Source of the DNA: Erinaceus europaeus
Lineage: Eukaryota; Chordata; Mammalia; Eulipotyphla; Erinaceidae
Length of the DNA stretch: 64,000 nt
Assembly: GCF_950295315.1 (NCBI RefSeq)
Contig: NC_080171.1
Location: 111,121,593-111,185,592, forward strand
Direction: 5' to 3'
Part shown: positions 10,253-20,279 of the stretch, in pieces
Layout of the letters: the number at the start of each line of letters is the position of its first letter
Numbering within the stretch: position 1 is the first letter of the stretch
Translations under genes and position numbers: made by a program
The notes under the pieces: generated by a model
What the model saw: only the letters and a program-made list of their open reading frames with translations
What the model was told of the DNA's origin: nothing
The model's database searches: none

Positions 10253-10718
10253 TTTTTTAAAATTTATTTATAAAAAGGAAACACTGACAAAACCATAGGA
10301 TAAGAGGGGTACAACTCCACACAGTTCCCACTACCAGAACTCCGTATCCCATCCCCTCCCCTGATAGCTTTCCTATTCTTTATCCCTCTGGGAGTATGGA
10401 CCCAGGGTCATTGTGGGATGCAGAAGGTGGAAGGTCTGGCTTCTATAATTGCTTCCCCGCTGAACATGGGTGTTGACAGGTCGATCCATACTCCCAGCCT
10501 GTCTCTCTTTCCCTAGTGGGGCAGGGCTCTGGGGAGGTAAGGCTCCAGGACACATTGGTGGGGTCGTCTATCCAGGGAATTCTGAAGTTAACCTTATCAA
10601 AGCAAGGACTGCAAAAAGCTGAATAAGAGCAAGAGACCGGCACACTTTAACGATGACTCTTTAGTCACAATCAGGCCACCCCATCAGCTGGGACCCTATT
10701 CAGGGAGTCCTGAGATTT
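10253..10718 (-). mobile_element. R3 copy with 5' inversion
   Basis: From 10253 to about 10575 the sequence is the R3 3' end in minus orientation (ttataaaaaggaaacactgac, then gaagccagac-type block reversed). From about 10576 to 10718 it switches to an upstream R3 segment in the opposite orientation (accggcacactttaacgatg, gtcacaatcaggccacccc). Direct repeats tcaatgta at 10245-10252 and 10719-10726 bound the whole unit. This is the structure that L1 twin priming leaves. Confidence 0.85.
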
Positions 10719-10811
10719 TCAATGTAGTTTTTATAAATGTAAATTCCTATTAACAAATTTAAAGAAAAATTAGACTGTTAATTCTTATTGTGTCCTGTTC
10801 TAAAGTAATTT

Positions 10812-11158
10812 GTTTTTCCCTCCAGGGTTATTGCTGGGCTCGGTGCCTGTACCATGAATCCACTGCTCCTGGAAGCCATTTTTTCCCCCTTTTGTTGCCC
10901 CTGTTGTTGTAGCCTCATTGTGGTTATCATTATTGCCATTGTTGATGTTGTTCGTTTTTGGATAGGACAGAGAGAAATGGAGAGAGGAGGGCAAGACAGA
11001 GAGGGGGAGAGAAAGATAGACACCTGCAGACCTGCTTCACCGCCTGTGAAGCGACTCCCCTGCAGGTGGGGAGCCAGGGGCTCGAACCAGGATACTTACG
11101 CCGGTCCTTGCGCTTTGTGCCACATGCGCTTAACCCACTGCACCACCGCCCGACCCCC
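10812..11158 (-). mobile_element. SINE-A, long form, 17-bp target duplication
   Basis: Full element from the ccagggttattgctgggctc extension at the left to the tRNA-like head cttaacccactgcaccaccg at the right, ending in a C-run. Perfect ctgttctaaagtaattt at 10795-10811 and 11159-11175. Confidence 0.95.
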
Positions 11159-11175
11159 CTGTTCTAAAGTAATTT

Positions 11176-12220
11176 AAAATCGTGTCCTCTAAATTGTGTT
11201 GTTCCAGGGGAAGAAACACAGCTGGACTTTCAACTTGTCAGAGCAAGTTCTGGCAGTTAGAGCAACGAACAGGTGAGATAATTGTTTTCACTACATATAA
11301 AAAGAAACCATGTGTCTGTGGAGAATGTGCGAATGAGTCCGAGTGGATGAATCATCACCCAAGACAAACTCTTGCTAATCTCAGAGTCTTTAGAAACAGG
11401 CAATCTATCCAGGAAGGGTTGTCACGCAGCCAGAACAGACCATGGTGTCTGTATGTATCTTTACAGGAAACTACACCAAAGGGCAAGTAGGTGACTCTAT
11501 AGGTTAAGGAAGGGAGCAAACAGTGGCAGGGGAAGCACAGATCTGGGCCATCCATTGAAAAAGGCCTACTTTTCTATAAAAGATCTTCAAAGAATTTCCA
11601 ATGTGTCTTTCAACTTAGGCTCACTTTTGTGGGAAGGAAGGCAGTGGAAGGACTGTCACTCACAGCTCCTCCCTCATTGTTCAAAACAATCTTTCTTGAC
11701 CTCAAACTTGTATCCACCTTCAAGTACCACAGTTTCTATTCACTCTTGCTCACTCACAGGCTGCTTAAAGGAGCTGTTAAGAACAATCCTTCCCAGTGGG
11801 TATAGTTCTTCATCATCCTGAGTCACCCCATATTGATCAGAAAGCAAGAAATTTCTGTGTCCAACTAATAGAGAATAATATGGGATTTAAATTTGAGAAT
11901 GAATTAGTGGATCCTATTGGACTAGGTTCACTGAGGTTAGATGAAAATGATGAATAACATAGATTTTACAGTTCCCCTGAAAATGAAATGCTTGAAACGA
12001 GTTTCACAACTCAGTTGTCACATGAGTGGGTATGTGGGGTTGCCCATACTAGCAAGTAGTTAACTCTCACAGTGTTAACACAATGTTAGACATACTACAC
12101 AGCGGTATGTCTAACCATTCAACTCAATTCAGCTCAGCTCTGATACTGTTAACCCCAAGATAGCATCTGCTTTAACAAGGTTTAGTTCTCTAAGACTGCC
12201 TTTCAATGCAAATGCCAGGT
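11176..12220. other. Unassigned 1 kb
   Basis: No SINE or L1 recognised. It contains the hairpin at 12085-12115 and short open frames with no known domain. Confidence 0.4.
12085..12115. repeat. Perfect inverted repeat, 11-bp arms
   Basis: gttagacatac (12085-12095) and gtatgtctaac (12105-12115) are exact reverse complements, with a 9-base loop tacacagcg. Confidence 0.9.
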
Positions 12221-12224
12221 TCTT

Positions 12225-12545
12225 TTCTTATCTTTTCTTTCTTTTCTTTTCTTTTCTTTTTTCTTTCTTTCTTTTTTTTGCCATCACGGTTATCACTGGG
12301 ACTCTATGCCTGCAAGGAGAATCCACCACTCCTAGCAGCCATTTTATCCTTGTTTGCTAGGACAAAGAGACACTGAGAGCGAAGGAGAGCTAGAGATGGA
12401 GAGAGACAGACATAGAGGGCACCTACAGCACTGATTCAGCACTTGTGAAGCTTCCATTCTCCAGGTGGGGGATGAGTGGCTTGAACCCCAGACCTTGCAC
12501 ATGGTGATGTGTGAGTATAACCAGGTGTGCCACCACCCAGCCCCC
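12225..12545 (-). mobile_element. SINE-C copy with (TTTTC)n tail
   Basis: A pyrimidine tail tract (12225-12276) is followed by ttgccatcacggttatcact, a shortened body, a diverged acctacagcactgattcagc region and the head agtataaccaggtgtgccac ending in ccagcccc. Minus orientation. Confidence 0.85.
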
Positions 12546-13002
12546 TCAGATTCTAATCCAGAGCCCAAACTATTACCTATGCATCTAACTTACTTATTAT
12601 GAATCAGAGATTCCTCAGACCACCTCTCCAGCTTCAATTTATTTGCTAGAGCAGTTCTCAGAACTCAGAGAAATATTTTATTTACTGGGTCAGTGGTTTA
12701 TAACCACTGAAAGATATTACTCAGCAACACACAGATGGAAGAGATGCATAGGACAGGGTAAGAGAAAGAGGCCCGGAGCTTTCATACCTTCTTAAGTATC
12801 CCATCCTTCCCACAGACCTCCCCATGTTCACCAGCTCTGAAACTCAGTCCCATTCTGGTGGGTGGTTTTTGCTGTTGTTTTGAGACTTCATCGCACAGAC
12901 ATGATTGATTAAATCACTAATCACAGATAATTGAACTCATCCTTCAGTCCTTTCTCCTTTCTTTGGAGGTCTGGGAGTGAATGTCTAAGAAACACTGCTG
13001 GG
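12546..13002. other. Unassigned; small palindrome
   Basis: tcagtggtt and aaccactga form a perfect 9-bp-arm palindrome at 12690-12710 with a 3-base loop. Nothing else recognised. Confidence 0.45.
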
Positions 13003-13300
13003 AGTCGGGCTGCAGCGCAGCGGGTTAAGCACAGGTGGCACAAAGCACAAGGACCTGCATAAGGATCCCGGTTTGAACCCCGGCTCCCCACCTGCAGGGG
13101 AGTCACTTCACAGGCGGTGAAGCAGGTCTGCAGGTGTCTATCTTCCTCTCCTCCTCTCTGTCTTCCCCTCCTCTTTCCATTTCTCTCTGTCCTATCCAAC
13201 AACGACAACAACAATAATAATTACAACAATAAAACAACAAGGGCAACAAAAGGGAATAAATAAATAAAATAAATATAAAAAAAGAAAAAAAGAAAAAAAA
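13003..13300 (+). mobile_element. SINE-A, short form
   Basis: Clear head gcgcagcgggttaagcacag, B-box-like ggtttgaacccc, cccacctgcaggggagtcac, CT-rich body, tatccaacaacgacaac and caacaagggcaacaaaaggg, then an A-rich tail. Target repeats look like aagaaacactgct (left) and aagaaactgct (right), imperfect. Confidence 0.95.
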
Positions 13301-14364
13301 AGAAACTGCTAACAACCCATTTGGGAGATGGGAGAGTAGGTATATTTTCTGCATTTAAGTGCATTGCAGATGGTGTTTTGCTTAGTGTAGTTGAAAAGTT
13401 TCAAATATATTATAGTATAGAGACCATTTGAAATGAATTTTCTATCATTAGGAAGCAGAAAGTAGCTTTCTCTCCAAAAGATAGTCATTGGTCATTGGAA
13501 AGATAGTCATTGGTCATTGGGTGGTCATTGGAAAGGGGAGGAGCATAGAGAGGCTGGGTGGATGGGAGAAAGAACCACAGGTAGGTCTGAGAACTTGAAG
13601 GAAGATTGAGTATAGCAGGTGGGATGCTCAGCCTGTTTGGGGAAAGTACTAAAGCAAAGTGGGTTGGGTGTAGGGAGAAGAGAATCGATAAACAGAAAGA
13701 GAAGTAGGCATAGACAAGGCGGAAACTAGTTCAGAACACATGGTTTAGAACCTCTAGAATAGTGTGTTGGCAAAGATCCTTCACAGAAGGATTTGGGATG
13801 GGAATGCTGAAAGAACATCTGCTCAGTCCAGTTCAGTCAAAGTTGGTCACACACTTGCATCACATGTCTATATCCTGAGCACTAAATAGCAGCATGTACT
13901 GAACTAACAAGAAAGAACTCATCATAAGGATGAGTTCAAATTTCCAAAGACTTTACTGAAGCACAAATCAATATAATTGCTTTGGGTGCCCTGAGGATAA
14001 ATATATTTAAATGTGCATACATAGACAAGTATATAAAGATGGTGATATCCATATATGTGCATCTACATGCCTAGGCATGTGAAATGATGGTGTCCAGGCT
14101 AGTATGCATCTGTATCAGTACCTGAAGATGGGATGATGGTATTCAGGTTATATACCAGGGCCACATTGACTTTGAGGTTACCAAGGAGAATCCTGCCCAG
14201 TGAAACACATCTGTGGTTTCAATTCCAGATAAACATAGTCTAATGTCCGTCTGTAGTACACGTCCAGTGTGTGTCACACTGGAGTAACGGTGTCTCTGAG
14301 GGGAATCCCATCCATGCTGGGTCTCCTGGAGGGCACAAAGAATGTGGAAAAGTCAGGAGAGGCT
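13301..14364. other. Unassigned; short tandem duplications
   Basis: agatagtcattggtcattgg occurs twice and ggtcattgg a further time at 13479-13536. The rest shows no known element. Confidence 0.45.
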
Positions 14365-14520
14365 TGGACCCAGAGAATACTGATTCCTAGCTCTGCCCTG
14401 TGACCTCAAGTATTTAGAGCAGTATAACATCTTCAAACCACGGGTCCCACACAGTCACATGGAGATAAAAACACTCCCATGTACAGGCTCATGATAAGCA
14501 TTAGACAGAATCTACCTCTG
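14365..14520 (+). mobile_element. MIR fragment
   Basis: Motif order fits MIR sense: gattcctagctctgccctgtgacctc, a decayed 'cttca' block, catggagataaaaacac, then catgataagcattagacag. Diverged, so called from order only. Confidence 0.55.
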
Positions 14521-14639
14521 GTACCCACTTCTAGGTGGCTGTCTAATAGAAAACCAGGATAAATGATGGAATCTAGTTCTTCCTGTTCCTGATCTTCATT
14601 ACCATTTCTCAAACAATTTTAAAGGCCAAGAATTGTGTG

Positions 14640-14642
14640 TTG

Positions 14643-14687
<45 letters not shown>
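14640..14687. repeat. (GT)n microsatellite
   Basis: More than 20 gt units after a ggggt start. Confidence 0.97.
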
Positions 14688-14688
<1 letters not shown>

Positions 14689-14879
14689 GTGTTATGAGGC
14701 ATTGGTATAAAGATTTCATGCCTTCACTAACTCCACACCACTGATCCTTTTTAAAACAAAACAAAATAAATTTTACCAGACTGATAATACAGTTTCCTTG
14801 TAAAGATCTGAACAATGGAATTTGTAAATGCATCAAAATCCAATGGAGAAGACCTAAAAAGCAGCCTTCAAGTTCTTTT

Positions 14880-15345
14880 TCTCTGCTTGACATACTTGTA
14901 CATACACATCCTTTTTTTTCAGTTATTAGATCATATGACACATAGTATTTCATGACTCTCTTAAAGCATGAAGTTTGCTGATTGTCTTCTACATTAGTCT
15001 GTAATCTGTTGCTCTCTATTTTAAGAAGCTGAATAGTATTTGCAGTGTATATATATCATATTTCATTGAAGCTATTTCCCACTGATGGACATTTCTATTA
15101 TTTCCAATATCATAAAGCTACAGTATTTCTGTCTCAGTGAGTTTGTGGTTATATAAGAATAGATGCCAGAAATGAAATTGTGGCTCCAAAGGTCTACCCA
15201 TTTATAATGTTGGGTTTACCAATTTACTCTTCTGAAAAATTGAAAGGGAATGTCTAAAATTTGCCAGTAGTATTAATTTTCAGCTTTAATAACTTTGTTG
15301 ACATCCTTTAAGGTTCAATTCTTTATTTATGAGTGATACAGAGCA
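14880..15345 (-). mobile_element. Old L1 (L1M-like) fragment
   Basis: Plus strand carries a decayed reverse complement of an L1 3' region: gaagctgaatagtatttgc, tcccactgatggacatttct, agaaatgaaattgtggctcc. Strongly diverged, and the subfamily is not assignable by eye. Confidence 0.5.
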
Positions 15346-15381
15346 TTTAACAAAACATGCTAACCATTTTCATTTCTCCCC

Positions 15382-15382
<1 letters not shown>

Positions 15383-15460
<78 letters not shown>
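15383..15460. repeat. (AC)n(TC)n compound microsatellite
   Basis: About 24 ac units followed by about 14 tc units. Confidence 0.97.
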
Positions 15461-15462
<2 letters not shown>

Positions 15463-15594
15463 CCTCTATTTCATTCTCTTAGCTTTCTAGAAGTAACCTT
15501 ATTTTAGTGAATTGTAAAAGTTTAAAAAAAAAACTCCCTACAGACATTATGTTTGCCTTTTCTCTTCTTTTCTCTTCTTTACTTTTCTCCTTTC

Positions 15595-15930
15595 CCCCCC
15601 AATCATTTTATTGAGGAGGTAATGGTTTAAGCACAGTGTTTGACACATGAGTACAATTTCTCAGCTCTCCATGATAAGTGGCTCTAAAAATACTCTCTCC
15701 CCCAACTTAGGTCTTTTCCCACCTTCTTACATCAGCACCCTAACAACCCCCACCCCAGTTCCCTTTCTGTAGTATGCTAAAACCAGTCCCAATTTTACTT
15801 TGTTGTTTTTCCTTTCTGTCATTATTTCTTAAGTTCTGTGAGTAAGATCATCTGGTATTCATCCTTCTCTTTTTTGGCTTATTTCACTTAACATTATTCC
15901 TTCATGCTCCATCTGGCCTTCTAGTTTTTA
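15595..15930 (-). mobile_element. L1 3'UTR fragment
   Basis: attttattgaggaggtaatg, tacaatttctcagctctcc and ttatttcacttaacattatt follow the same order as the L1 3' ends at 48548 and 52583, with considerable divergence. It ends where the retroviral pol segment begins. Confidence 0.65.
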
Positions 15931-15969
15931 AAGTAAGCAAAATCCAGTGACAGGAGGCTTGACTTGGTC

Positions 15970-16368
15970 CTCAGATTCAGGCCTGTCTGCATCTTGACTA
16001 ATATTTCATCCCTGTTCCTGGATTTCTGTTCTTCCCATGCTCCAAGGTGAAGGAGATTTGCCAAAATCTGTTTAGATGTTAAAGATGCATTTTGGGGCAT
16101 TCACCTGGCCCCTCAGAGTCAGCCAAATTTTGCCTTCCAGTGGGAGAACTCAGAGAATGGAGATAAAGGTCAGCTGACATGCATTAGACTGCCCCAAGGT
16201 TTCAAAAATTCTTCAACCATTTTTGGGACTGCATTGGCTTCAAACTTAAAAGCCTTTCCAGTAGATCAACTTGGCTGCACCCTGACCCAGTATTCAGATG
16301 ACCTGCTTTTAGCAGGAGGAACACAACAAGAGCGACATTATGCTTTTCTATCCTACTCTTTTTTTTAA
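15970..16368 (+). pseudogene. Class I endogenous retrovirus pol fragment (reverse transcriptase)
   Basis: One frame carries reverse-transcriptase motifs in the right order. FRPV is at 15976-15987, an LDVKDAF block at 16072-16092, LPQGFKNS at 16189-16212, and the polymerase YXDD box as YSDDLL at 16291-16308. The LPQGFKNS block and spacing point to gammaretrovirus-like (class I) elements. An in-frame stop lies at 16048-16050, and the frame ends at a stop at 16366-16368 just after the active-site region. No gag, env or LTR is recognisable next to it. It is a dead partial copy. Confidence 0.85.
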
Positions 16369-16504
16369 TTTTTATGTTTTTCATGGTGTAGATAGTTTAC
16401 CATTTTCTGGCTTAACTAGTCCATTTTTTTTCTATTTATGGCTTCAGGGTTCTATATTTTCCTTAAGAAAACCTCTCCCTTGCTCTCTCTGTGTTTTCTT
16501 TTTC

Positions 16505-16787
16505 TCTTTTTCCTCTCTCTCTCTCTCTCTCTCTCTTCCAAGGCTTAGTGCTGGCACTACCAATCCACTGTTACTGGTGGCCATTTTTTCCATTTTATTG
16601 GATAGGACAGAGAGAAAGTGAGAAAGGAGGAGGAAATAGAGAGGGAGAGAGAAAAATAGACATGTACAGACCTGCTTTGCTCACTTGTGAAGCATCCCCC
16701 CTGCAGGTGGGGAGCCAGGGTTTGAACCCATATTATTACTCAGGTCCATGTGTTTAATCAACCAAGTGCTCTACTTCCTGGGCCCTG
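16505..16787 (-). mobile_element. SINE-A-like copy
   Basis: (ct)n at the left, aggcttagtgctggcactac extension, ggataggacagagagaaagt body, cccctgcaggtggggagcc, and a diverged head ending cttcctgggccc. Imperfect flanking repeats tgttttctttttc and tgttttccttttt. Confidence 0.85.
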
Positions 16788-17418
16788 TTTTCCTTTTTTA
16801 CCTACCTGTGATGAGGACTGTTAAAGTGCTCACTTTTATTTAGACACTCTTCTCTTACACATGCCACTTTATTTCTGGTCTTTTAAATTGTATTCAGTTA
16901 TTAGTTGGTCTGTGTTTCAGTGTCAGAATTTCTGATTGGTAATTGTAGTTTTTCCCTTTCACTAATATTCTAGTACTAGTATTCCCAAATCCTACTTAAA
17001 GATTAATGAATCGATACCCCAAGTACTTACAACCCATTGAATGTATAACTGCATTGAAGCTTGTTTTTATAATGGAATGTTAGGCAGAATTGTAAAAGGA
17101 TGGAACACTGGATGTAGGCAATCACTCTGCTGAATCACACACATATATATATATATGTATGTATATATATGCTGAATGAAAATTTTTAGACACGAACATA
17201 TACTATAATATTTCATCTACACAGACTTCCTGAACAAATAAAATTCCCAGTGGAAAAAATCAGGTTTTTGTCTCACAGTTCAAGTAGAATTGGATTGACA
17301 GATACATAGGGAATCTTCTGGGGGAGGGGGGATGCCAATGTTTCAACTTGTGTTAAATAGATGTACCCATACCAAACATTAGGACACATTCACTTATAAT
17401 TTGTTTACTTAACTGCAT
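16788..17418. other. Unassigned; (AT)n at 17140-17170
   Basis: A short tatata/tgta microsatellite lies inside. Otherwise nothing recognised. Confidence 0.45.
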
Positions 17419-17576
17419 GATTTTTTTCTGTAAATGGGAGACAGAGAGATACCTGCAGCCCTGCTTCACCACTCATGAAGCTCCCCCCTGCAGGTGGGGA
17501 CTGGGGGCTTGAACTCATAGGTCCTTGAGTGTTGTAACATGTGCGCTCAACCAGATGCGCCACCACTCAGCCCCTC
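17419..17576 (-). mobile_element. SINE-C, truncated
   Basis: gagatacctgcagccctgc, cccctgcaggtggggactgg, ggcttgaactcatagg and the head gcgctcaaccagatgcgcc are present. Most of the CT-rich body and tail are missing. Confidence 0.85.
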
Positions 17577-17608
17577 TAGATTTATAGATTTAACTGGAAG
17601 AGGACTTC

Positions 17609-17611
<3 letters not shown>

Positions 17612-17655
<44 letters not shown>
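17612..17655. repeat. (CA)n microsatellite
   Basis: About 22 ca units. Confidence 0.97.
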
Positions 17656-17709
17656 CCCTGGAATCCTTTTTTGTATTTACTTTTTTGGTAGGTCTACACA
17701 ATTCTTTTT

Positions 17710-17985
17710 TATTTTATTTCATTGCCACTAGTGTTCTCACTAGGGCTCAGTATGCCTACACCATACTGGTGGTCATTTTTTCCTTTTTTTTTTCTTTCTT
17801 TCTATTTTATTTGATAGGACAGTGATAAATTGAGAGGGGAGAGGTAAGGAGACACCTGCAACACTGCTTCACTGCTTGTAAAACACTCCCTTCTGCAGAT
17901 GTGGAGAGGAGCTCTAGCATGGGTCCTTGCACATGATAATGTGTGTGCTAAAACAGGTGTGGCACTGCCTGCCTCCTCCGTTCCC
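17710..17985 (-). mobile_element. SINE-C, diverged, long form
   Basis: cattgccactagtgttctca and cctacaccatactggtggtc mark the 3' extension. ttgataggacagtgataaat and acctgcaacactgcttcac follow, then a head with gtgtgctaaaacaggtgtgg. Confidence 0.8.
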
Positions 17986-17998
17986 CCTTACATTTTTA

Positions 17999-18045
17999 CT
18001 ATGTGCACTTAACCCAGTGCACTACTGCCCAGCTCTCCCCCCCAA
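17999..18045 (-). mobile_element. 47-bp tailless SINE-A head insertion
   Basis: The minus strand reads ctgggcagtagtgcactggg followed by ttaagtgcac, which is the 5' tRNA-like part of SINE-A, and it stops before the B box. There is no body and no A tail. Perfect 11-bp repeats ttacattttta (17988-17998 and 18046-18056) bound it, so it inserted in this short form and was not cut down later. Confidence 0.75.
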
Positions 18046-18209
18046 TTACATTTTTAACTGAATTGCTGTATAGACAAAATATTGGTTTCTGTGTGTAGAC
18101 CTTCCATCTGTTGAAGTTATTAAACTCTTATGAGTTTAATGATTTTCAGAGATTACCATGGATTGTTTAGATATGCAATCACTGTGTTTTCATCTTGTTT
18201 TCAAATGAT

Positions 18210-18800
18210 GACTGTAAGCCCTACCCCACTAGGGAAAGACAGAAATAGGTTGGGGGTATGGATCGCCAATACCCATGTCCAGTGGAGAAGCAATTATAGA
18301 AGCCACATGTCACCCCCTTCTGCACCACATAAAGAATTTTGGTCCATACTCCCACAGGGATAAAGAATAAGGAAGCTGGGAGTCTGGCGGTAGTGCAGTG
18401 GGTTAAGCGCAGGTGGCGCAAAGCACAAGGACCGGCGGAAGGATCCCAGTTCGAGCCCCGGCTCCCCACCTTCAGGGGAGTTGATTCACAGTCCGTGAAG
18501 CAGGTCTGCAGATGTCTTATTTTTCTCTCCCCCTCTCTGTCTTCCCTCCTCTCTCTGTTTCTCTCTGTCCTATCCAACAACAACGACATCATCATCAACA
18601 ACAATAATAACGTGAATAGTAAAAAACAACAAGGGCAACAAAAGGGGAATAAATAAATATTTAAAAAAATTTTTTTAAATAGAGTAAGGAAGCTTCCAAT
18701 AGAGAGGGTACATGGAACTCTGGTGGTGGAAATTGTGTGGAATTGTACCACTATTATCTTACCATCTTATTAATCATTATGAAGTCACTAATAATTTTTA
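18210..18800 (+). mobile_element. R3 3' end, interrupted by SINE-A
   Basis: Starts near ccctaccccactagggaaag and runs through agaagccacatgtcaccccc to cccacagggataaagaata. The sequence is split by a SINE and resumes at ggaagcttccaatagagagg, then ctctggtggtggaaattgtg and an A/T-rich end. Confidence 0.85.
18378..18684 (+). mobile_element. SINE-A, short form, nested in R3
   Basis: Head gtgcagtgggttaagcgcag, B-box-like cagttcgagccccgg, full CT body and gggcaacaaaaggggaataa. Perfect 10-bp repeats taaggaagct at 18368-18377 and 18685-18694 lie inside the R3 copy. Confidence 0.95.
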
Positions 18801-20094
18801 AAGTGATGACTACATTTGATTACAGTAATATTCCTTATACGTTTCTATTCTTTTCTAGTATTCACATTCTTTTTTCTTACTTCCATGACCCCCCGAAAAA
18901 ATGGATGTTAATAACGATGAGGAGATCCATTTTGGCAAATACAGGATGTGAGGTGAAGCATTGGCAGGTATATTGGTCCCATGCTGGATCTTGATGCCCT
19001 CCCTAGTGAAGGCTTAGACTCTGAGGAGCAGAAGACCCTCTGGCATATACACCAGAGATTAGCTTCAGTTAAGAGTCTCCCTGGATCACTTAAGAATTGG
19101 GCAAATCAAATGACAGACTTGGCATATAGTCATTTGGTCTATCTCAGGCAGGAGGTCATGGTAACCTGGACTATGGTTTTAGAATGTGAAGGAGAAGAGG
19201 AGTCAAGGAGGTTCTAAGTTTCTAACTTGAGCAACTGGTTGCCATTCATTGTGGGGAAGAGTGTGGAGTGTGGAGAAGCAGGTTGGACTAATAGAATGTT
19301 TGGTATGTTTGGATCATATGTTTGGCATTCAACTAGAGATACTGGGTTGCAATTCAAGAGACGATGCCTTGGTACTCTTTCCAGTACTCTTCCCGACCCT
19401 AGGAGGGTCAGGTGCTTGACCCAGCTTCCCTGGATATCATTCCCAGTTCAGCCCTGCTGACGCTGGTATCCCCTTACTATGGGGTCACGTAGTGCTGACG
19501 CTGCTTTCCTCTGTACCTCTGAGTGTTCTTTTCTTTCTACCTGGCAAAATTTACCTCCACTATAGCTTCTAGATTGGACTGTATCTGGCTCTCAGTATCT
19601 CTTATGCATTTGTTTATAATTTATTTCAAATAAGTATTTGAGTGTATAGCTTGCCATTCTGATCCAACATTTTACAATCATTTCCTTGGAAACCCCTTTT
19701 TCCTCATGTCATGTCAGCACATGTTTCATATCAGGGTTTCCACCATCATCTCATACTTGGAGAAGTGCAGATGAATCTACCCTGTTGATTGCATCTCCTT
19801 TCAAGCTTTTCTATTCAGAGGATTGATGTTACCATCTGGTATGTTCCCATCATATGACTACATGCTACTTTTGCTGTCATCCAGGACCTGGTCTAACTAG
19901 CCCTGGGCATGGAACCTCCTCCATTGTCGACATCTCTGTCCACCGAAAGACCTGTTAATGCAGCCCATCATCTTTCCCTCCACAGGTTGTGTTCCACCTG
20001 GGCCCCATGCATCCCTGCCTTTCTGTATCTCCTTTTCAATACCCCCTTTGTCTTCTACACCTTCAGTGACTCTCTACTGCTTACTGGCTGTATT
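18801..20094. other. Unassigned 1.3 kb
   Basis: No SINE or L1 recognised. Open frames of up to about 85 codons have no recognisable domain. Confidence 0.4.
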
Positions 20095-20202
20095 CTAATA
20101 CCTCAACTCAAAAAATATGGAAGGAAGAGACATAGGAAACTTCTTGCATGGGAGAAATTGGAAAGAAAATATAATCTTCCCAACACAATAAATATCCCCC
20201 CT

Positions 20203-20279
20203 CAGGTAAATTACATTGTCGTGAAAATGTAATTTGCCTGAGCTGAAACTGTTGTGAAAATGTAATTTACCGAGCTGAG
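20203..20279. repeat. Inverted repeat with duplicated right arm
   Basis: caggtaaattacatt (20203-20217) pairs with aatgtaatttgcctg (20226-20240), 14 of 15 bases, loop of 8. The right arm is repeated: gtgaaaatgtaattt occurs at 20221-20235 and again at 20254-20268, so the left arm could pair with either. Confidence 0.85.

Noticed and set aside
10854..11177. Recurrent 'protein' with RTERNGE and CRPASPPV motifs in many places
   Set aside because: The same peptide appears wherever SINE-A lies in minus orientation (for example 6363, 12921, 42302, 56787). It is SINE sequence read in frame, not a gene family.
13003..13080. tRNA-like A and B boxes, possible tRNA genes
   Set aside because: All such heads are followed by SINE bodies and lack a foldable acceptor stem and T arm, so they are SINE promoters and not tRNA genes.
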